Shown piece after piece: positions 28,914 through 40,191 of a stretch of DNA of 60,543 nt. Made by a program: the position numbers and the translations under genes. Origin of the DNA: Duganella radicis (lineage in GTDB: Bacteria > Pseudomonadota > Gammaproteobacteria > Burkholderiales > Burkholderiaceae_D). Every line of letters starts with the position of its first letter. The stretch's first letter is position 1. Under the pieces are notes generated by a model. The model was not told the DNA's origin. It ran no database searches and saw only the letters and a program-made list of their open reading frames with translations. Where the stretch lies: positions 1 to 60,543 of the forward strand of contig NZ_WNKY01000037.1 in NCBI RefSeq assembly GCF_009720825.1, written 5' to 3'.

Positions 28914-29149
28914 AACACGGCGTCCTGGTGGATACATCCGTTTGGGTGGAGCACTTTCGCCATCGCAATCCGACGTTGGAGCGGCTCCTGCATCAGGATG
29001 CTGTGCTTACTCATCTGATGATTATCGGCGAGATCGCCTGCGGCACACCTCCAGCCCCGAGGGCGCAGACCTTGGGGGATTTGGGCATGGATCGGCGGCT
29101 TGCGGATCTGGCCGAAAGATTTGGCGTGACGCATCGCGCGCCGCCATGA
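28910..29149 (+). pseudogene. vapC: VapC-type PIN toxin with internal deletion
   Basis: Only 79 residues where VapC toxins usually have about 130. The N-terminal part is good (VDTSVW with D8, MIIGEIACG with E41, then TPPAPRAQTLGDLG) and the end matches a VapC C-terminus (DRRLADLAERFGVTHRAP). The middle, which normally holds the third catalytic Asp, is missing with the join near residue 59. The frame was kept, so this is an in-frame deletion of roughly 50 residues, not a frameshift. It starts at GTG overlapping the antitoxin stop. It is likely an inactive nuclease, though a short peptide that still binds VapB is possible. Confidence 0.8.
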
Positions 29150-29181
29150 AAAAAGCCCGCCGGGCGTGAACCCGGCGGGCT
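29149..29181 (-). terminator. Terminator of TonB receptor 3
   Basis: AGCCCGCCGGG (29154-29164) pairs with CCCGGCGGGCT (29171-29181) around a 6-nt loop. The A-tract at 29149-29154 gives the U-tract on the minus strand. Its base overlaps the end of the vapC remnant. Confidence 0.85.
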
Positions 29182-29219
29182 TCGGGCAACCGCCCCGGAG
29201 GGCAGCTGGCCGACTTGGA

Positions 29220-32156
29220 TTACAGCGACACGCGCAGGCCCAGGTAGTAGCGGCGGCCGATCGGATCGTAAGCCGATGCGTCGGTCTCGGTACCGGTGGT
29301 GTTGCCTGGCAGGCCGGTCACGACTGGCGGCGCTTTCTTGTCGAAGGCGTTATCCATGCCGAAGTAGAGCTGGTAGTTCTTCTTCATGTCGTAGGTCACC
29401 TGGAAGTCGGTGGTGGCGTACGAACCGATCTTCGGCGCCAGTTCCGGATTCTCGTAGGTGTTCAGGAACTGATCGTCCAGCTTGACGCGGCCGGTGTAGG
29501 TGGTCGTGGTGTTGACGCCCCAGTTGCCCCACTTGTAGGCCAGGTTCAGCACGGCCTTGTTGCGTGGCGATTCCAGTTCCCCAGCCGATTCATCCTTGTC
29601 CGCGCCCTGGGTCGGCACGTTCCACAGGGTCTTCAGGTAGGTGTAGGCGATCTTCGCGTTCAGGCGGCCAGGACCCACTTTGTCCGCCCACGAGGCGGTC
29701 AAGTCGATACCTTTGGTGCCCAGGCCACCGCTGTTTTCCTGCGAGGTGTCGCTGTACTTGATCGAGCCAGGGCTGTTCGAGCCTTCGGCCGTGGCGCGGC
29801 GGGTGATGTACTGGCAGTAGAAGGTATTGCCGCCGTAGCACTGTTGCAGCGCGAACTGGCGCGGCGTACCGACGATGGCGTCCGAGATCTTGATGTCGAA
29901 GTAGTCCGCCGTGAAGGTGAACTTGCTCAGCATCGGGATCGAGGTCGGGGTGATGACCACGCCGACGGTGGTCGAACGGCCTTTTTCCGCCTTCAGGTTC
30001 GGGTTGCCGCGGTTGTAGCCGCTGACGCCCTGTTTGTCGGCCTGGTTCAGCGTAAACACGCCGCCGTTGGCCGCGATGTTGGCGGCGACGCCCGGCGCGG
30101 CGCGGCAAGCCACGCTGACCGGATCGCTGGCGGTCGCGGTCACGCCTTCGCATGGGTCGCTGACCGATGGGAAGTCCTGGCTAGGCGCCTGGTACAGTTC
30201 GCTGATGTTAGGCGCGCGGGTCGACACGGCGCGGGTGCCGCGGAACTTGATGTCCGACACGGGTGCCCACTCCAGGCCGGCGTTCCAGCTGTTGGTGCTG
30301 CCCACGGTGGTGTAGTCGCCGTGACGGAAGGAGCCGCGGAAGTCCAGGTTTTTCGCGAAGGCCTGGTCTTTCAGCAGCGGCACGCGGGTTTCCACGAATT
30401 CTTCACGCACGATGAAGCTGCCGTAGGTTGGCGGGGTGGCGTTGCCGGCGTTCAGGCCGGCCTGGGTCAGCGGGTCCGGCACGGCGCTGGAATCTTCGCT
30501 GCGCCATTCATAGCCGGCCGCCAGGCCGATGTTGCCTGCTGGCAGGCCCCATGGCAGTTCGCCGGTGATGGTGCCGCCGGCAATCTTCTGGGTGATCGCG
30601 GTTTCCAGCGAGCCTGGCGCGGTCACGTATTTCAGCGCTTCCGGCGAGATGGTGCCGAGGCCGAACACGTTGATCGGCACGCAACCGTCGCGACGCGCCT
30701 GGGCGTCGGCGCACATCACGCCGCCACCTGGGTCAGGGTTGGGCACGCCAGCCAGCGCGCTGCGCATGTTGACGATGTTGATCTGGCCGGTGGACGCCTG
30801 CGACTCGGTGGTGCGGCCGTAGCTGACGAAGGCCTCGTAGTTCCAGTCGTTGGTGAATGGCAGGGTGCCTTTCAGGCCGGTGGCCAGGCGCAGGGTGCCA
30901 CGGCTGACGCTGCTGTGACGCGGGCCGAACTCGGTCAGGCGGCGGGTGAAGCGGTAGTCTTTCAGACCGTCGCCGTCGGTGTCGGTCATGCGGTCCCACA
31001 GGTACTGCGGGATGATCGGATTGCGCACGGCCACGCCGTTGACCATGGTCTCGCCTTGCACCACGCCGGTCGGACGGAAGACGTTGGACGAGTCGAGCGC
31101 GAACGGTTCGATGTTGGTGTCCACCTTGGTCGAGGCGTAGGTGCCTTCGAAGAACGCGTTGTGGTTGTCGTTCAGCTTCAGGTTGCCATTGGTGGCGAAC
31201 AAGTAGCGCTCGGTCGGCACGGCGATGGTGCGGTATTGCGAACGGTTGAAGCCGGAGGCCGGCAGGGTGGCGCTGCCGTTGGTCGACCAGCCGATCGGGT
31301 TGCCGTTCTTGTCATAGGTGTAGCTGGCGCCGCCAGTGCCGTAGAAGAAGCGGCCTTGCGGCGCGAAGCTGGAGTAGTACGGCGAAATGGTCTTGAAGAT
31401 GTCGCGCACGTCGCCGGTCACCGCTTCGGCCAGCGAGTACTGGTCGATGTTGGCGCCCAGGCCCGGACGGTCTTTCGACATCACGGCGCCCTGTTTCGAA
31501 TAGCCGAAGTGACCCATGATGTTGCTGGCGCCGTCGGCCGAGGTGGTGCCGAAGGTGATTGCCAGTTTTTTCTTGAAGTCGTCGCTCTTGTCGCTCTTGC
31601 CGGTCGAGGCATCGACGGTCACGCCTTCAAAGTTTTTCTTCAGGATGATGTTGACCACACCGGCCACGGCGTCCGAACCGTAGGTTGCCGAAGCGCCACC
31701 GGTCAGCAGCTCGACGCGCTCGATGAAGTCGGTCGGGATGGTGTTCAGGTCGACCGCGGTGTCGCCCGGCACGCCGGACACGAAGCGGCGGCCATTGACC
31801 AGCACCAGGGTGCGCGAGTCGCCCAGGTTACGCAGGTTGACGGTCGACACGCCGCCGCCCGAGGTCAGGAAGTTCGAGTTGGTACGGCTCAGCGATGGCG
31901 TACCGAGGGTCGGGTTCTTCTGCAACAGGTCTTGCAGGTTGACTGCGCCCGAGGCGGCGATGTCGGCCGAGGTCAGGATTTGCAGCGGGGTTGGCGATTC
32001 GGCGCTCGGCGAGAGCAGGCGCGAACCGGTAATTTGAACTTTCTGCACCGCATCTGCCGGCGCGGCGTCTTGTGCGAATGCTACCTGGGCGCTCATCGCC
32101 ATGCCGGCTACGCAGATCATGCGCACGGAACGGGATAAAACTGTTTCCTTCATCAT
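29220..32156 (-). CDS. TonB-dependent receptor 3
   Basis: An outer-membrane receptor of 978 residues with signal peptide 1-28 (AFA-Q), beginning MMKETVLSRSVRM. The TonB box region is VQKVQITGSRL (38-48). The plug (about 55-175) holds NLRNLGDSRTLVLVNGRR and VELLTGGASATYGSDA, and the barrel ends RYYLGLRVSL, an unusual Leu terminal residue instead of Phe. AAGGAG lies 7 bases upstream of the ATG at 32156; longer upstream starts in the frame lack a ribosome site. It is a single unit closed by a terminator. Its sequence groups more with receptor 2 than with the others. The substrate is unknown. Confidence 0.9.
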   Translation of the reverse strand: MMKETVLSRSVRMICVAGMAMSAQVAFAQDAAPADAVQKVQITGSRLLSPSAESPTPLQILTSADIAASGAVNLQDLLQKNPTLGTPSLSRTNSNFLTSGGGVSTVNLRNLGDSRTLVLVNGRRFVSGVPGDTAVDLNTIPTDFIERVELLTGGASATYGSDAVAGVVNIILKKNFEGVTVDASTGKSDKSDDFKKKLAITFGTTSADGASNIMGHFGYSKQGAVMSKDRPGLGANIDQYSLAEAVTGDVRDIFKTISPYYSSFAPQGRFFYGTGGASYTYDKNGNPIGWSTNGSATLPASGFNRSQYRTIAVPTERYLFATNGNLKLNDNHNAFFEGTYASTKVDTNIEPFALDSSNVFRPTGVVQGETMVNGVAVRNPIIPQYLWDRMTDTDGDGLKDYRFTRRLTEFGPRHSSVSRGTLRLATGLKGTLPFTNDWNYEAFVSYGRTTESQASTGQINIVNMRSALAGVPNPDPGGGVMCADAQARRDGCVPINVFGLGTISPEALKYVTAPGSLETAITQKIAGGTITGELPWGLPAGNIGLAAGYEWRSEDSSAVPDPLTQAGLNAGNATPPTYGSFIVREEFVETRVPLLKDQAFAKNLDFRGSFRHGDYTTVGSTNSWNAGLEWAPVSDIKFRGTRAVSTRAPNISELYQAPSQDFPSVSDPCEGVTATASDPVSVACRAAPGVAANIAANGGVFTLNQADKQGVSGYNRGNPNLKAEKGRSTTVGVVITPTSIPMLSKFTFTADYFDIKISDAIVGTPRQFALQQCYGGNTFYCQYITRRATAEGSNSPGSIKYSDTSQENSGGLGTKGIDLTASWADKVGPGRLNAKIAYTYLKTLWNVPTQGADKDESAGELESPRNKAVLNLAYKWGNWGVNTTTTYTGRVKLDDQFLNTYENPELAPKIGSYATTDFQVTYDMKKNYQLYFGMDNAFDKKAPPVVTGLPGNTTGTETDASAYDPIGRRYYLGLRVSL

Positions 32157-32678
32157 TGCGGAACTCCTTAGGGTGTATTTAAACATCTCTACGTTTATTT
32201 TTTGTTAAATTTCTTGGTTTAACTGACCAACTTTAACGACTTCGTAGTCATCTTGTAAACGTAAAAGGGCGTAAAAAATCCAACATTCGCAAAAAAGCAA
32301 CAGGGCCACAAGTGTAACGAAATGTGTCTGATGATGATGGGAAATAAAACCAGTTTCATACTCGTACTTAAGGCAGAGCACGACATTGAATATATAAAAT
32401 GCGGGGACGATTTTATTTAATTCGGATTAATTATTATTACTGATGCGAACGGTATGGTCCGGTATTTAATCGGGTACCGTCGCCGGGATGTGCGTACGCG
32501 TATTACGTAGTGGTATTTCGTGGAAAATATCGGAGATAAGCGCTGCAAAAGCAGGTTTAATGCTAATTTTTAGCGGGTATGTGCCAATAATTGGCATATT
32601 TTGGCCATGCTTGCACCGGCTTGGTGAGGCTTGCTGGCGAGGGGGAGAAGCCTGGTCCGGGCGGACCAGGCAGAGGAG
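32157..32678 (+). other. Intergenic region upstream of receptor 3, AT-rich
   Basis: About 520 bp with no supported gene. It contains a perfect 15-bp palindrome TGCCAATAATTGGCA (32582-32596). A GC-rich stem, CCTGGTCCG (32651-32659) with CGGACCAGG (32662-32670), lies just 3' of the Cache gene; without a U-tract it is only a weak terminator candidate for that minus-strand gene. Confidence 0.5.
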
Positions 32679-33140
32679 TTACTTGTAAATACCCGAGCCG
32701 ATCAGGAAATCGTCGACGCGCTCGACATAACCGGACTTGGATTCAACCGCCTTGGTGACCGGATTCGGCCATTTAAAATCGACCCAGCCGCTGCCCTTGG
32801 TTTTGGCAATATCGACCATTTCCTTAATCAGCAATTTACCTTCATTATCTTTTAAATTCAGCAAAGGTTTGCCGACCATTTTAGGATTATTACCGTGCGC
32901 CAAAGCCACGCCATTCAGGTCATATACATAAACATACAAATCGCGGTCATGGAAGGCGGTGTTGGCGGGATCGGCGATGGCGGCAAAGGTCTTCTCCTTG
33001 CCGGCCGACTTGACCATCGCCACGGCGCGCTTGACCATCGCCACCGCTTCGTCCGCCGTACCCTTGTCCGCCGCCAGAACCGCGCCCGGGCTTGCCAGCA
33101 TGCCCAGGCACAGGAGGGCGGCGCCGAATAGTGCTTTCAT
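32679..33140 (-). CDS. Single-Cache-domain periplasmic protein
   Basis: A 153-residue exported protein with signal peptide MKALFGAALLCLGMLASPG (ending near AVLAAD) and one sCache domain. DRDLYVYVYDLNGVALAHGNNP (split at DRDLYVYVYDLNG / VALAHGNNP) and GYVERVDDFLIGSGIYK are the typical ligand-pocket core and end of sCache domains. Cache domains bind small molecules, usually in receptors; here no membrane or output domain is attached, so it is a free binding protein. It is transcribed away from glnE's downstream end. The ligand is unknown. Confidence 0.85.
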   Translation of the reverse strand: MKALFGAALLCLGMLASPGAVLAADKGTADEAVAMVKRAVAMVKSAGKEKTFAAIADPANTAFHDRDLYVYVYDLNGVALAHGNNPKMVGKPLLNLKDNEGKLLIKEMVDIAKTKGSGWVDFKWPNPVTKAVESKSGYVERVDDFLIGSGIYK

Positions 33141-33205
33141 TTCGATCTCCTTGTGTTGTTAAACTGACTTCGGGAGTATTGCACCTTTTTACAGCGACAA
33201 CGTTG

Positions 33206-35941
33206 TTATGTGGCAACATTGTCGCCAAAGATGGCCTGCCACAGCGTGGTGACATTGGCCGCATGCGGGCCCACCAGCGCCGGGTCGATGCGCGCCAGGT
33301 CCTGGCCCTGCAGGCGCAACTGGTGTTGCAGCTTGCGGTACTTGCGGTAGGCGTCGGCCGCGCTGGCGGCCAGGCCGGCATCGACCAGGCCCAGTTCGCC
33401 GCACAGCTTGAGCAGGGCGATATTGCCGGAATTCGCCGTCAACTGAGGATAGGCCGCGGCGTGCTGGAGAACCAGGAATTGCACGATAAACTCGATGTCG
33501 ATCATGCCGCCCGGGTCCTGCTTCAGGTCGAACAGGGCGCTGGTGTTGGCCTTGGCGTCCACCATGCGCTTGCGCATGGCGATCACTTCCTGTTTGAGCG
33601 GGCCGTCGGCCGGGCGCTCCTTGCGCAGCACGGCTTCGCGGATTTGCTCGAAGCGCTGGCCGATGGCGCTGTCGCCGGCGCAGTAGCGGGCGCGGGTCAG
33701 GGCCTGGTGTTCCCACACCCAGGCCGAGTTGCTCTGGTATTTCTCGAACGAGCCGACGCTGGACACCAGCATGCCGCTGGCGCCGTCCGGGCGCAGCGCG
33801 GTGTCGATGTCGAACAGGATGCCGGCCGAGGTGTGCGAGGTCATCCAGGTGATGAAGCGCTGCGCCAGCTTGGCGTACTGGGCCGGCGCCTCCTGGTCGG
33901 CATCGTCGTACAGGAAGATCACGTCGAGGTCGGACACGTAGCCCAGCTCCTTGCCGCCCAGCTTGCCGTAGGCGATCACCGTGAACAGCGGCACCTCGCG
34001 GTGGCGCGTGGCCACCGTCTGCCACACCGCCTTGATGGTGGCGGCGACAATGGTGTCGGCCAGCGCCGACAGGTGGTCGGCCAGCTTTTCCACCGTCAGG
34101 TCGCCGGCCAGGTCCTGCGCCAGCAGGTGGAACAGCTGGGCGTGGTGGATTTCGCGCAGGATGTCCATCTGGCGCTCGGTGTCGCCGGGGCAGGCGGCCA
34201 GCTGCCTGTCGATGTCGGCGGCCAGCGCCACCGGGTCGAACACGGCGTTGCGCACGCGGTCGTCCAGCAGTTCGTCCAGCAGGATGGGGTGCTGGCTGAG
34301 GAACAGGGCGGCCCAGCCGCTGGCGTGCACCATGCGGATCACGCGCGCCAGCGTATGCGGGTATTCGGTCAGCAAGGACAGATAGGCCGAGCGGCGCGCG
34401 ATGGCTTCCAAAAAATCCAGCAGCCGGCCCAGTGTGGCCAGCTGGTTGCCGCCGCTCGATTCGGCGGCCGCCTGCACGATCAGCGGCAGCGCGGTGTTGA
34501 TCAGGCCTTGCAGGCGGTTGCGGCTGGCCTCGGGCAGCGATTGCAGGCGCGGCGCCTGCCAGGTGGCGATCAGGCGCTTGGTGGCGCCTTCCGGATCGTC
34601 GAAGCCGAGCGCGGTGAAGCGCGCCACCATGGCTTCGCGGTTGTCGGGATCGGCGCATTCATTGCTCGATTGCAGCTCGATATCGTTTTCACTGCTTTCG
34701 GTCTTGTCCGAGAACATTTCGTCAAACTGCCCGGCCACGAACTGGCGGTGGGCGTCCAGCTGGGCCAGCAGGGTGGCCACGTCCGGCAGGCCCATCATCT
34801 CGGCCACGGTCTGGCGGTCGGCGTCATTGGCCGGCAGGGTGTGGGTCTGGGCATCGTCCAGGTATTGCAGACGGTGCTCAAGGTTGCGCAGGAAGGTGTA
34901 GGAAGCCAGCAGTTGATAGACGATGGCGTGGCTTAACAGCCCTTTCTCGGCGATGATGCGCAGCGTGGTGCGGGTCGAGCGGTCGCGCAGGGCGGCGTCG
35001 CGGCCGCCGCGGATCAGCTGGAACACTTGCGCCAGGAACTCGATTTCGCGGATGCCGCCGCGCCCCAGCTTGACGTTGTTGCTGCGGTCCGGGTGCAGCC
35101 GCTCCTGGCGGTTCACCTCGGCGCGGATTTGCGCATGCATATTGCGGATGGCGTCAATCACGCCAAAGTCCAGGTAGCGCCGGAAGCAGAACGGCCGGAC
35201 AATGCCATCCAGCGCGGCGATATCCTCGGCGCGCCCGGTGACAGCGCGCGCCTTTACCCAGGCGTAGCGCTCCCACTCGCGGCCCTGCACGATCAGGTAG
35301 TTCTCCACCATGCCCATGCTGGCCGCCAGCGGGCCGGAATTGCCGTTCGGGCGCAAGGCCATGTCGACCCGGAAGGTATAGCCATCCTCGGTGATCTCGG
35401 ACAGCGCCGCGATCAGTTTCTTGCCGAGGCGGACGAAGAATTCATGGTTGGACAGGCTGCGCTGGCCAGAGCCAGGCTCGGCCACCGTGTCGCCATCCTC
35501 GGGATAGACGAAAATCAGGTCGATATCGGATGACACGTTGAGTTCGCCGCCGCCTTGCTTGCCCATGGCCAGCACCATCATTTCCTGCGGCGCGCCGGAA
35601 TCGCGACCGATCGGCTGGCCGTGCGCGGCCACCATCTCTGCGTGCAGTTCGGCCATATGTTTCTGAATGGCAAAATCGGCGAAGCGGGTCATGGTTTCCA
35701 CCACTTCGGCCAGATTGGCCTGGCCTTCCAGGTCGCGGCGGATCAGGGTGCAGACCAGCAGATTGCGTAGGCGGCGCATGGCGCGCACCAGTGGCAGGCC
35801 GCCTTCTGCTTCTTTGTGTAAATATTCTTCCAGATTGATCTGGGCAAGCGATAATTGCGCCAGATCATCGATCTTGGCCTTGCGGTCGGGGGCTGCGGCC
35901 AGCCAACGCTGGTAGAAACGTGAGACGGACGGTGAACTCAT
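33206..35941 (-). CDS. glnE: Glutamine synthetase adenylyltransferase/adenylyl-removing enzyme
   Basis: A 911-residue bifunctional enzyme that adenylylates and deadenylylates GlnA under control of PII and glutamine. Two nucleotidyltransferase domains are seen: GKQGGGELNVSSDIDLIFVY (N-terminal, adenylyl-removing) and GKLGGKELGYVSDLDVIFLY (C-terminal, adenylylating). Each has its Gly-rich loop and DxD metal ligands, so both activities should be intact. The match with Y400 of GlnA in the same window is consistent. The length is slightly below the 946 of E. coli GlnE. It diverges from yhdP. Confidence 0.96.
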   Translation of the reverse strand: MSSPSVSRFYQRWLAAAPDRKAKIDDLAQLSLAQINLEEYLHKEAEGGLPLVRAMRRLRNLLVCTLIRRDLEGQANLAEVVETMTRFADFAIQKHMAELHAEMVAAHGQPIGRDSGAPQEMMVLAMGKQGGGELNVSSDIDLIFVYPEDGDTVAEPGSGQRSLSNHEFFVRLGKKLIAALSEITEDGYTFRVDMALRPNGNSGPLAASMGMVENYLIVQGREWERYAWVKARAVTGRAEDIAALDGIVRPFCFRRYLDFGVIDAIRNMHAQIRAEVNRQERLHPDRSNNVKLGRGGIREIEFLAQVFQLIRGGRDAALRDRSTRTTLRIIAEKGLLSHAIVYQLLASYTFLRNLEHRLQYLDDAQTHTLPANDADRQTVAEMMGLPDVATLLAQLDAHRQFVAGQFDEMFSDKTESSENDIELQSSNECADPDNREAMVARFTALGFDDPEGATKRLIATWQAPRLQSLPEASRNRLQGLINTALPLIVQAAAESSGGNQLATLGRLLDFLEAIARRSAYLSLLTEYPHTLARVIRMVHASGWAALFLSQHPILLDELLDDRVRNAVFDPVALAADIDRQLAACPGDTERQMDILREIHHAQLFHLLAQDLAGDLTVEKLADHLSALADTIVAATIKAVWQTVATRHREVPLFTVIAYGKLGGKELGYVSDLDVIFLYDDADQEAPAQYAKLAQRFITWMTSHTSAGILFDIDTALRPDGASGMLVSSVGSFEKYQSNSAWVWEHQALTRARYCAGDSAIGQRFEQIREAVLRKERPADGPLKQEVIAMRKRMVDAKANTSALFDLKQDPGGMIDIEFIVQFLVLQHAAAYPQLTANSGNIALLKLCGELGLVDAGLAASAADAYRKYRKLQHQLRLQGQDLARIDPALVGPHAANVTTLWQAIFGDNVAT

Positions 35942-36043
35942 AGAGTGATAAGGTAAAATTGCTCCGGAAACCGAGTTTAGCTATTTATTTGATGCATGGC
36001 CTGATTTATTAGCGTATTAATGCAAAAACCAGAGGAGGAGACC

Positions 36044-39000
36044 GTGACAGGCGAAGGCCCATTGGCCGCGCGCTGGCATCGGCTTCGTGCCGCCTACCGG
36101 ATCTGCAACCTGGCCACCCACCACGTGCTGGGCTTCACCCTGAAGCTGGCGCTGCTGCTGTATTTTGCCTTCACCGTCCTGTTCCTGGCGCTGCGCTACG
36201 CGGTGTTGCCGAACATCGACCACTACAAGGGCGACATCGAGCGCCTGGCCACCAATGCGGTCGGCAACCGCGTCACCATTTCCCGCGTATACGCCTCGTG
36301 GAACGGCTTCCGTCCCAACCTGTTCCTGGGCGACGTGGTGCTGCACGACCAGCAGGGCCGTCCCGCGCTGAGCTTGCCGAGCGTGTCGGCCACGCTGTCG
36401 TGGTGGACCGTGGTGACCGCCAAGCTGCGCTTCCACGTGCTGGAGCTGAACCGTCCCGAACTGGAAGTCCTGCGCGAGGCCGACGGCCGCCTGGTCGTGG
36501 CCGGCATCTACATCGATCCAAACAAGCCCAGCGATGGCACCGGCCTGGACTGGCTGCTGACCCAGCGCGACATCGTCATCCGTGAAGGCCGCCTGCAATG
36601 GACCGACCGTCAGCGCGCCGCGCCGCCGCTGGCGCTGGACAATGTGACGGTGGTGCTGCGCAACCAGTGGCTGCACCATCAGTTCGCGGTGCGCGCCACG
36701 CCGTCGGCCGCGCTGGCCGCGCCGCTGGACTTGCGCGCCGACTTCACCCATCCGGCGTTTGGCGCCCGCATTTCCAACGTCTCGATGTGGAAGGGCGAGA
36801 TCTATGCCGACATCCGCGACACCGATCTGCTGGCATGGAAGGCGTGGGTCGACTATCCGTTCGAACTGAGCAGCGGCAGCGGCTCGCTGCGCGCCTGGGT
36901 GGGCGTGGACCAGTCGCGCCTGACCGGCTTCACCGCCGACGTCGGCTTCGCCAACCTCACCGCCGTGCTGGGCAAGGAATTGCCGCTGCTGGACTTGCAG
37001 CAGATGAGCGGCCGCATCGCCATGCGCGAAGAGATCCGCCCGCCATTGGCGCGCAAGGGCGCGAAGACGCCGGGCTTCGGCGCGCTGGGTCACAGCGTCG
37101 CGTTGCAGAACCTGACCCTGACCACGCGCGACGGCCTGGTGATGGCGCCCACCTCGCTGTCGGAAACGTATGTGGCGGCGGCCGGCGCCAGGCCGGAGAA
37201 GGTCGAGCTGCGCGCCCGCCAGCTGGACCTGCAAACCCTGGCCGGCCTGGCCGAACGCCTGCCGCTGAGCGAGCACCAGCACAAGATGCTGGCGGGCTTC
37301 GCGCCGCGCGGCCTGCTGCAAAACTTCTCGGCCGAATGGCAGGGCGCCTTCCCGGCCTTGCAGACTTACCGCATCAAGGGCGACCTGCTGGGGCTGGGCC
37401 TCAAGCCGCAGCCGCCGCGCATGGCGCAGCCGAAGATGGGCAAGACGCCGGCGATCGCCGGCCTGCCGGCCATTCCCGGTTTCGACAACTTGAGCGGCTC
37501 GATCGACGCCACCGAAAAGGGCGGCAGCTTCAACCTCAATTCGCAGCAGCTGGTGTTGCAGATGCCGGATTATTTCGCCGAAGCGTCGATGCCCTTCGAC
37601 CACCTCAACCTGAAAGCGCGCTGGTCGTTTGAGGCCGACAACCAGCTGCTGTTCCAGATCGACAGCATGGACTTCGAGCAGGAGGGCATGCGCGGCACGC
37701 TGCAAGGCACGCACACCATGCCGCTGGCCGGCAAAGGGCCGGGCAAGGCCGACCTGAGCGGCACCCTGACCGGCTTCCAGCTCAACCGCATCGGCCGCTA
37801 CCTGCCGATGCAGACGCCGCACGATTTGCACAACTGGCTGACCGGCGCGCTGGAAGGCGGCGTGGCCAGCGACGTCAGCATCCGCCTGCGCGGCGACCTG
37901 GCGCATTTCCCCTTCCATGGCGAGGACAAGGCGAAAGGCGAATTCCGCGTGGCCGGCAAGCTCGCCGAGGGCAAGCTCAACTACGAACCCGGCCACTATC
38001 TGCATGACGGCAAGGAGCTGGGCAAGGATGGCAAGCCGCTGCCGCTGTGGCCGCAAGCCGAGCACATCAAGGGCAGCTTCGTGTTCGAGCGCGCGCGCAT
38101 GGAAATCCATGGCGACACCGCCACCACCGGCGGCGTCGCGCTCAGCAATGTGAAGGCGGTGATTCCGGACCTGATGCTCCACGACGCCATGCTGGAAATC
38201 GACGGCAGCGCGGCCGGGGCCATGCAGGAATTCCTCAAGTACGTGGCCAGCAGCCCGGTGCTGGAGTGGATCTCGCACTTCACCGATGAAACGCAGGCCA
38301 CCGGCAATGCCAGGCTGGGCCTGAGCCTGCGCATCCCGCTGGCGCACGCCATCGACACCAAGGTCAACGGCACGCTGCAATTGCAGAACAACGATATCGT
38401 GCTGATGAACGATTTGCCGGTGGTGCAATCCTCGCAGGGCAAGATCGAATTCAACGAGCAGGGCGTCAACCTCAATCAGCTGTCCGGCAACTTCCTCGGC
38501 GGTCCGGTGTCGATCACCGGCGGCAGCCAGAAGGACCATGCCATCGTCGTCCGGCTGGGCGGGCTGCTGACCGTCGACGGCTTCCGTCAGGCTTACCCGA
38601 TGCCGGCCATGCAGCGCCTGGCCGATCATTTCAGCGGCGCCACCCGCTACGCCGGCACCGTGACCGTGCGCGACCACCAGGTGGTGGTGGCGGTCGATTC
38701 CAGCCTGACCGGCCTCGGCCTCGATCTGCCGGCGCCGGTGAAGAAGGGCGCGACCGATGCCATGCCGCTGCGCTTCGTGCTGACCAGCGGCCTGACGGCC
38801 GATGCCGGCGGCCTGCTGCACGACGATATGCGCATCACGCTGGGCGGCAATATCGCCGCGCGCTACCAGCGCCAGAAGGCCAGCAAGCAGCACTGGAAGC
38901 TGGTGCGCGGCGGCATCGGCGTCAACGCGCCGGCGCCGGAACCGGACAGCGGCCTGGCCTTCAACCTCAGCCTGCACCAGCTCAACGTCGACAACTGGCT

Positions 39001-40191
39001 GGACTTTGGCGACGCCGTCGCCGGCAAGGGCGAGACCGGCGCGGCCTCGTCCGCCGACGCGGCCGACGTCACCCAGTACGTGCTGCCCGATGCCATCGCC
39101 GCCCGCACCAGCGAGCTGGTGATCGGCGGCCGCAAGCTGGAAAACGTGGTGGTTGGCGTCACCCACCAGAAGTCGACCTGGCAGGCCAACATCGATTCGG
39201 CCCAGGCCAACGGCTACCTGACCTGGGCCGAGCCCTCCACCGGCGCCGGCCTCGGCAAGGTGACGGCGCGCCTGTCGACGCTGGTGATTCCCGAATCGGC
39301 CTCGGGCGAAGTGCAGGAACTGCTGGACGGCAAGAGCGCGGCCGCCACCATTCCGGCGCTGGACGTGGTGGTCGAGCGCTTCGAACTGTTCAACAAGCCG
39401 CTGGGCCAGCTGGAGCTGCAAGCCAACAATGTGCAGCTGCCGGGCGCGCGCGAGTGGCGCGTCAACAAGCTGGCGCTGGTCAACGCCGACGGCGCGCTGG
39501 CCGGCACCGGCAAGTGGGTCAGCAAGGAGGGCGTGCACAACACCACGCTCGATTTCAACCTCGACATTGCCGACGCCGGCAAGCTGCTGGACCGCTTCGG
39601 CTTTGCCGACACCCTCAAGGGCGGCAAGGGTACGCTCAAGGGCAATATCGCGTGGAAGGGCGTGCCGTATTCGCTGGACCTGCCGAGCCTGTCCGGCCAG
39701 ATCGGCATGAATGTGGAGAAGGGCCAGTTCCTCAAGCAGGACCCGGGCGCGGCCAAGCTGCTGGGCGTGCTCAGCCTGCAAGCCCTGCCGCGCCTGCTCA
39801 AGCTGGACTTCCACGACGTGTTCTCGGAAGGCCTGGCGTTTGACGGCATCACCGCCAACGCCAATATCAACCACGGCATCGCCAAGACCGACAACTTGAA
39901 AATGCACGGCGTGGCCGCCACTGTGTTGATGGACGGCAGCGCCGACATCGCCAACGAAACCGCCAACCTGCATGTGGTGGTGATTCCGGAGGTCAACCTG
40001 GGCACGGCGCCGCTGGTGTATGCATTGGCCGTCAATCCGGTGATCGGTTTGGGCAGTTTTCTGGCGCAATTGTTCCTGAGCGCACCGGTGATGAAAGCCT
40101 TGACCTATCATATGCAGGTGGCCGGCCCGTGGAAAGCACCGGTGGTCACCAAGCTGGACGCTACCAAACTGGAACCCGCAAAAGGATCGCC

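Noticed and set aside
28888..29169. 93-codon ORF overlapping the vapC remnant
   Set aside because: Different frame from the recognisable VapC residues and no ribosome site.
32651..32670. GC-rich hairpin as a terminator of the Cache gene
   Set aside because: Good stem but no U-tract on the minus strand; kept only as a note in the intergenic entry.
36017..40111. Antisense open frame of 1364 codons opposite yhdP (similar giant frames lie opposite the PBP, receptors, tkt/gap and glnE)
   Set aside because: In GC-rich DNA the antisense frame of a real gene often lacks stops. The translation is His/Gln/Arg-rich with no domain, signal or ribosome site.
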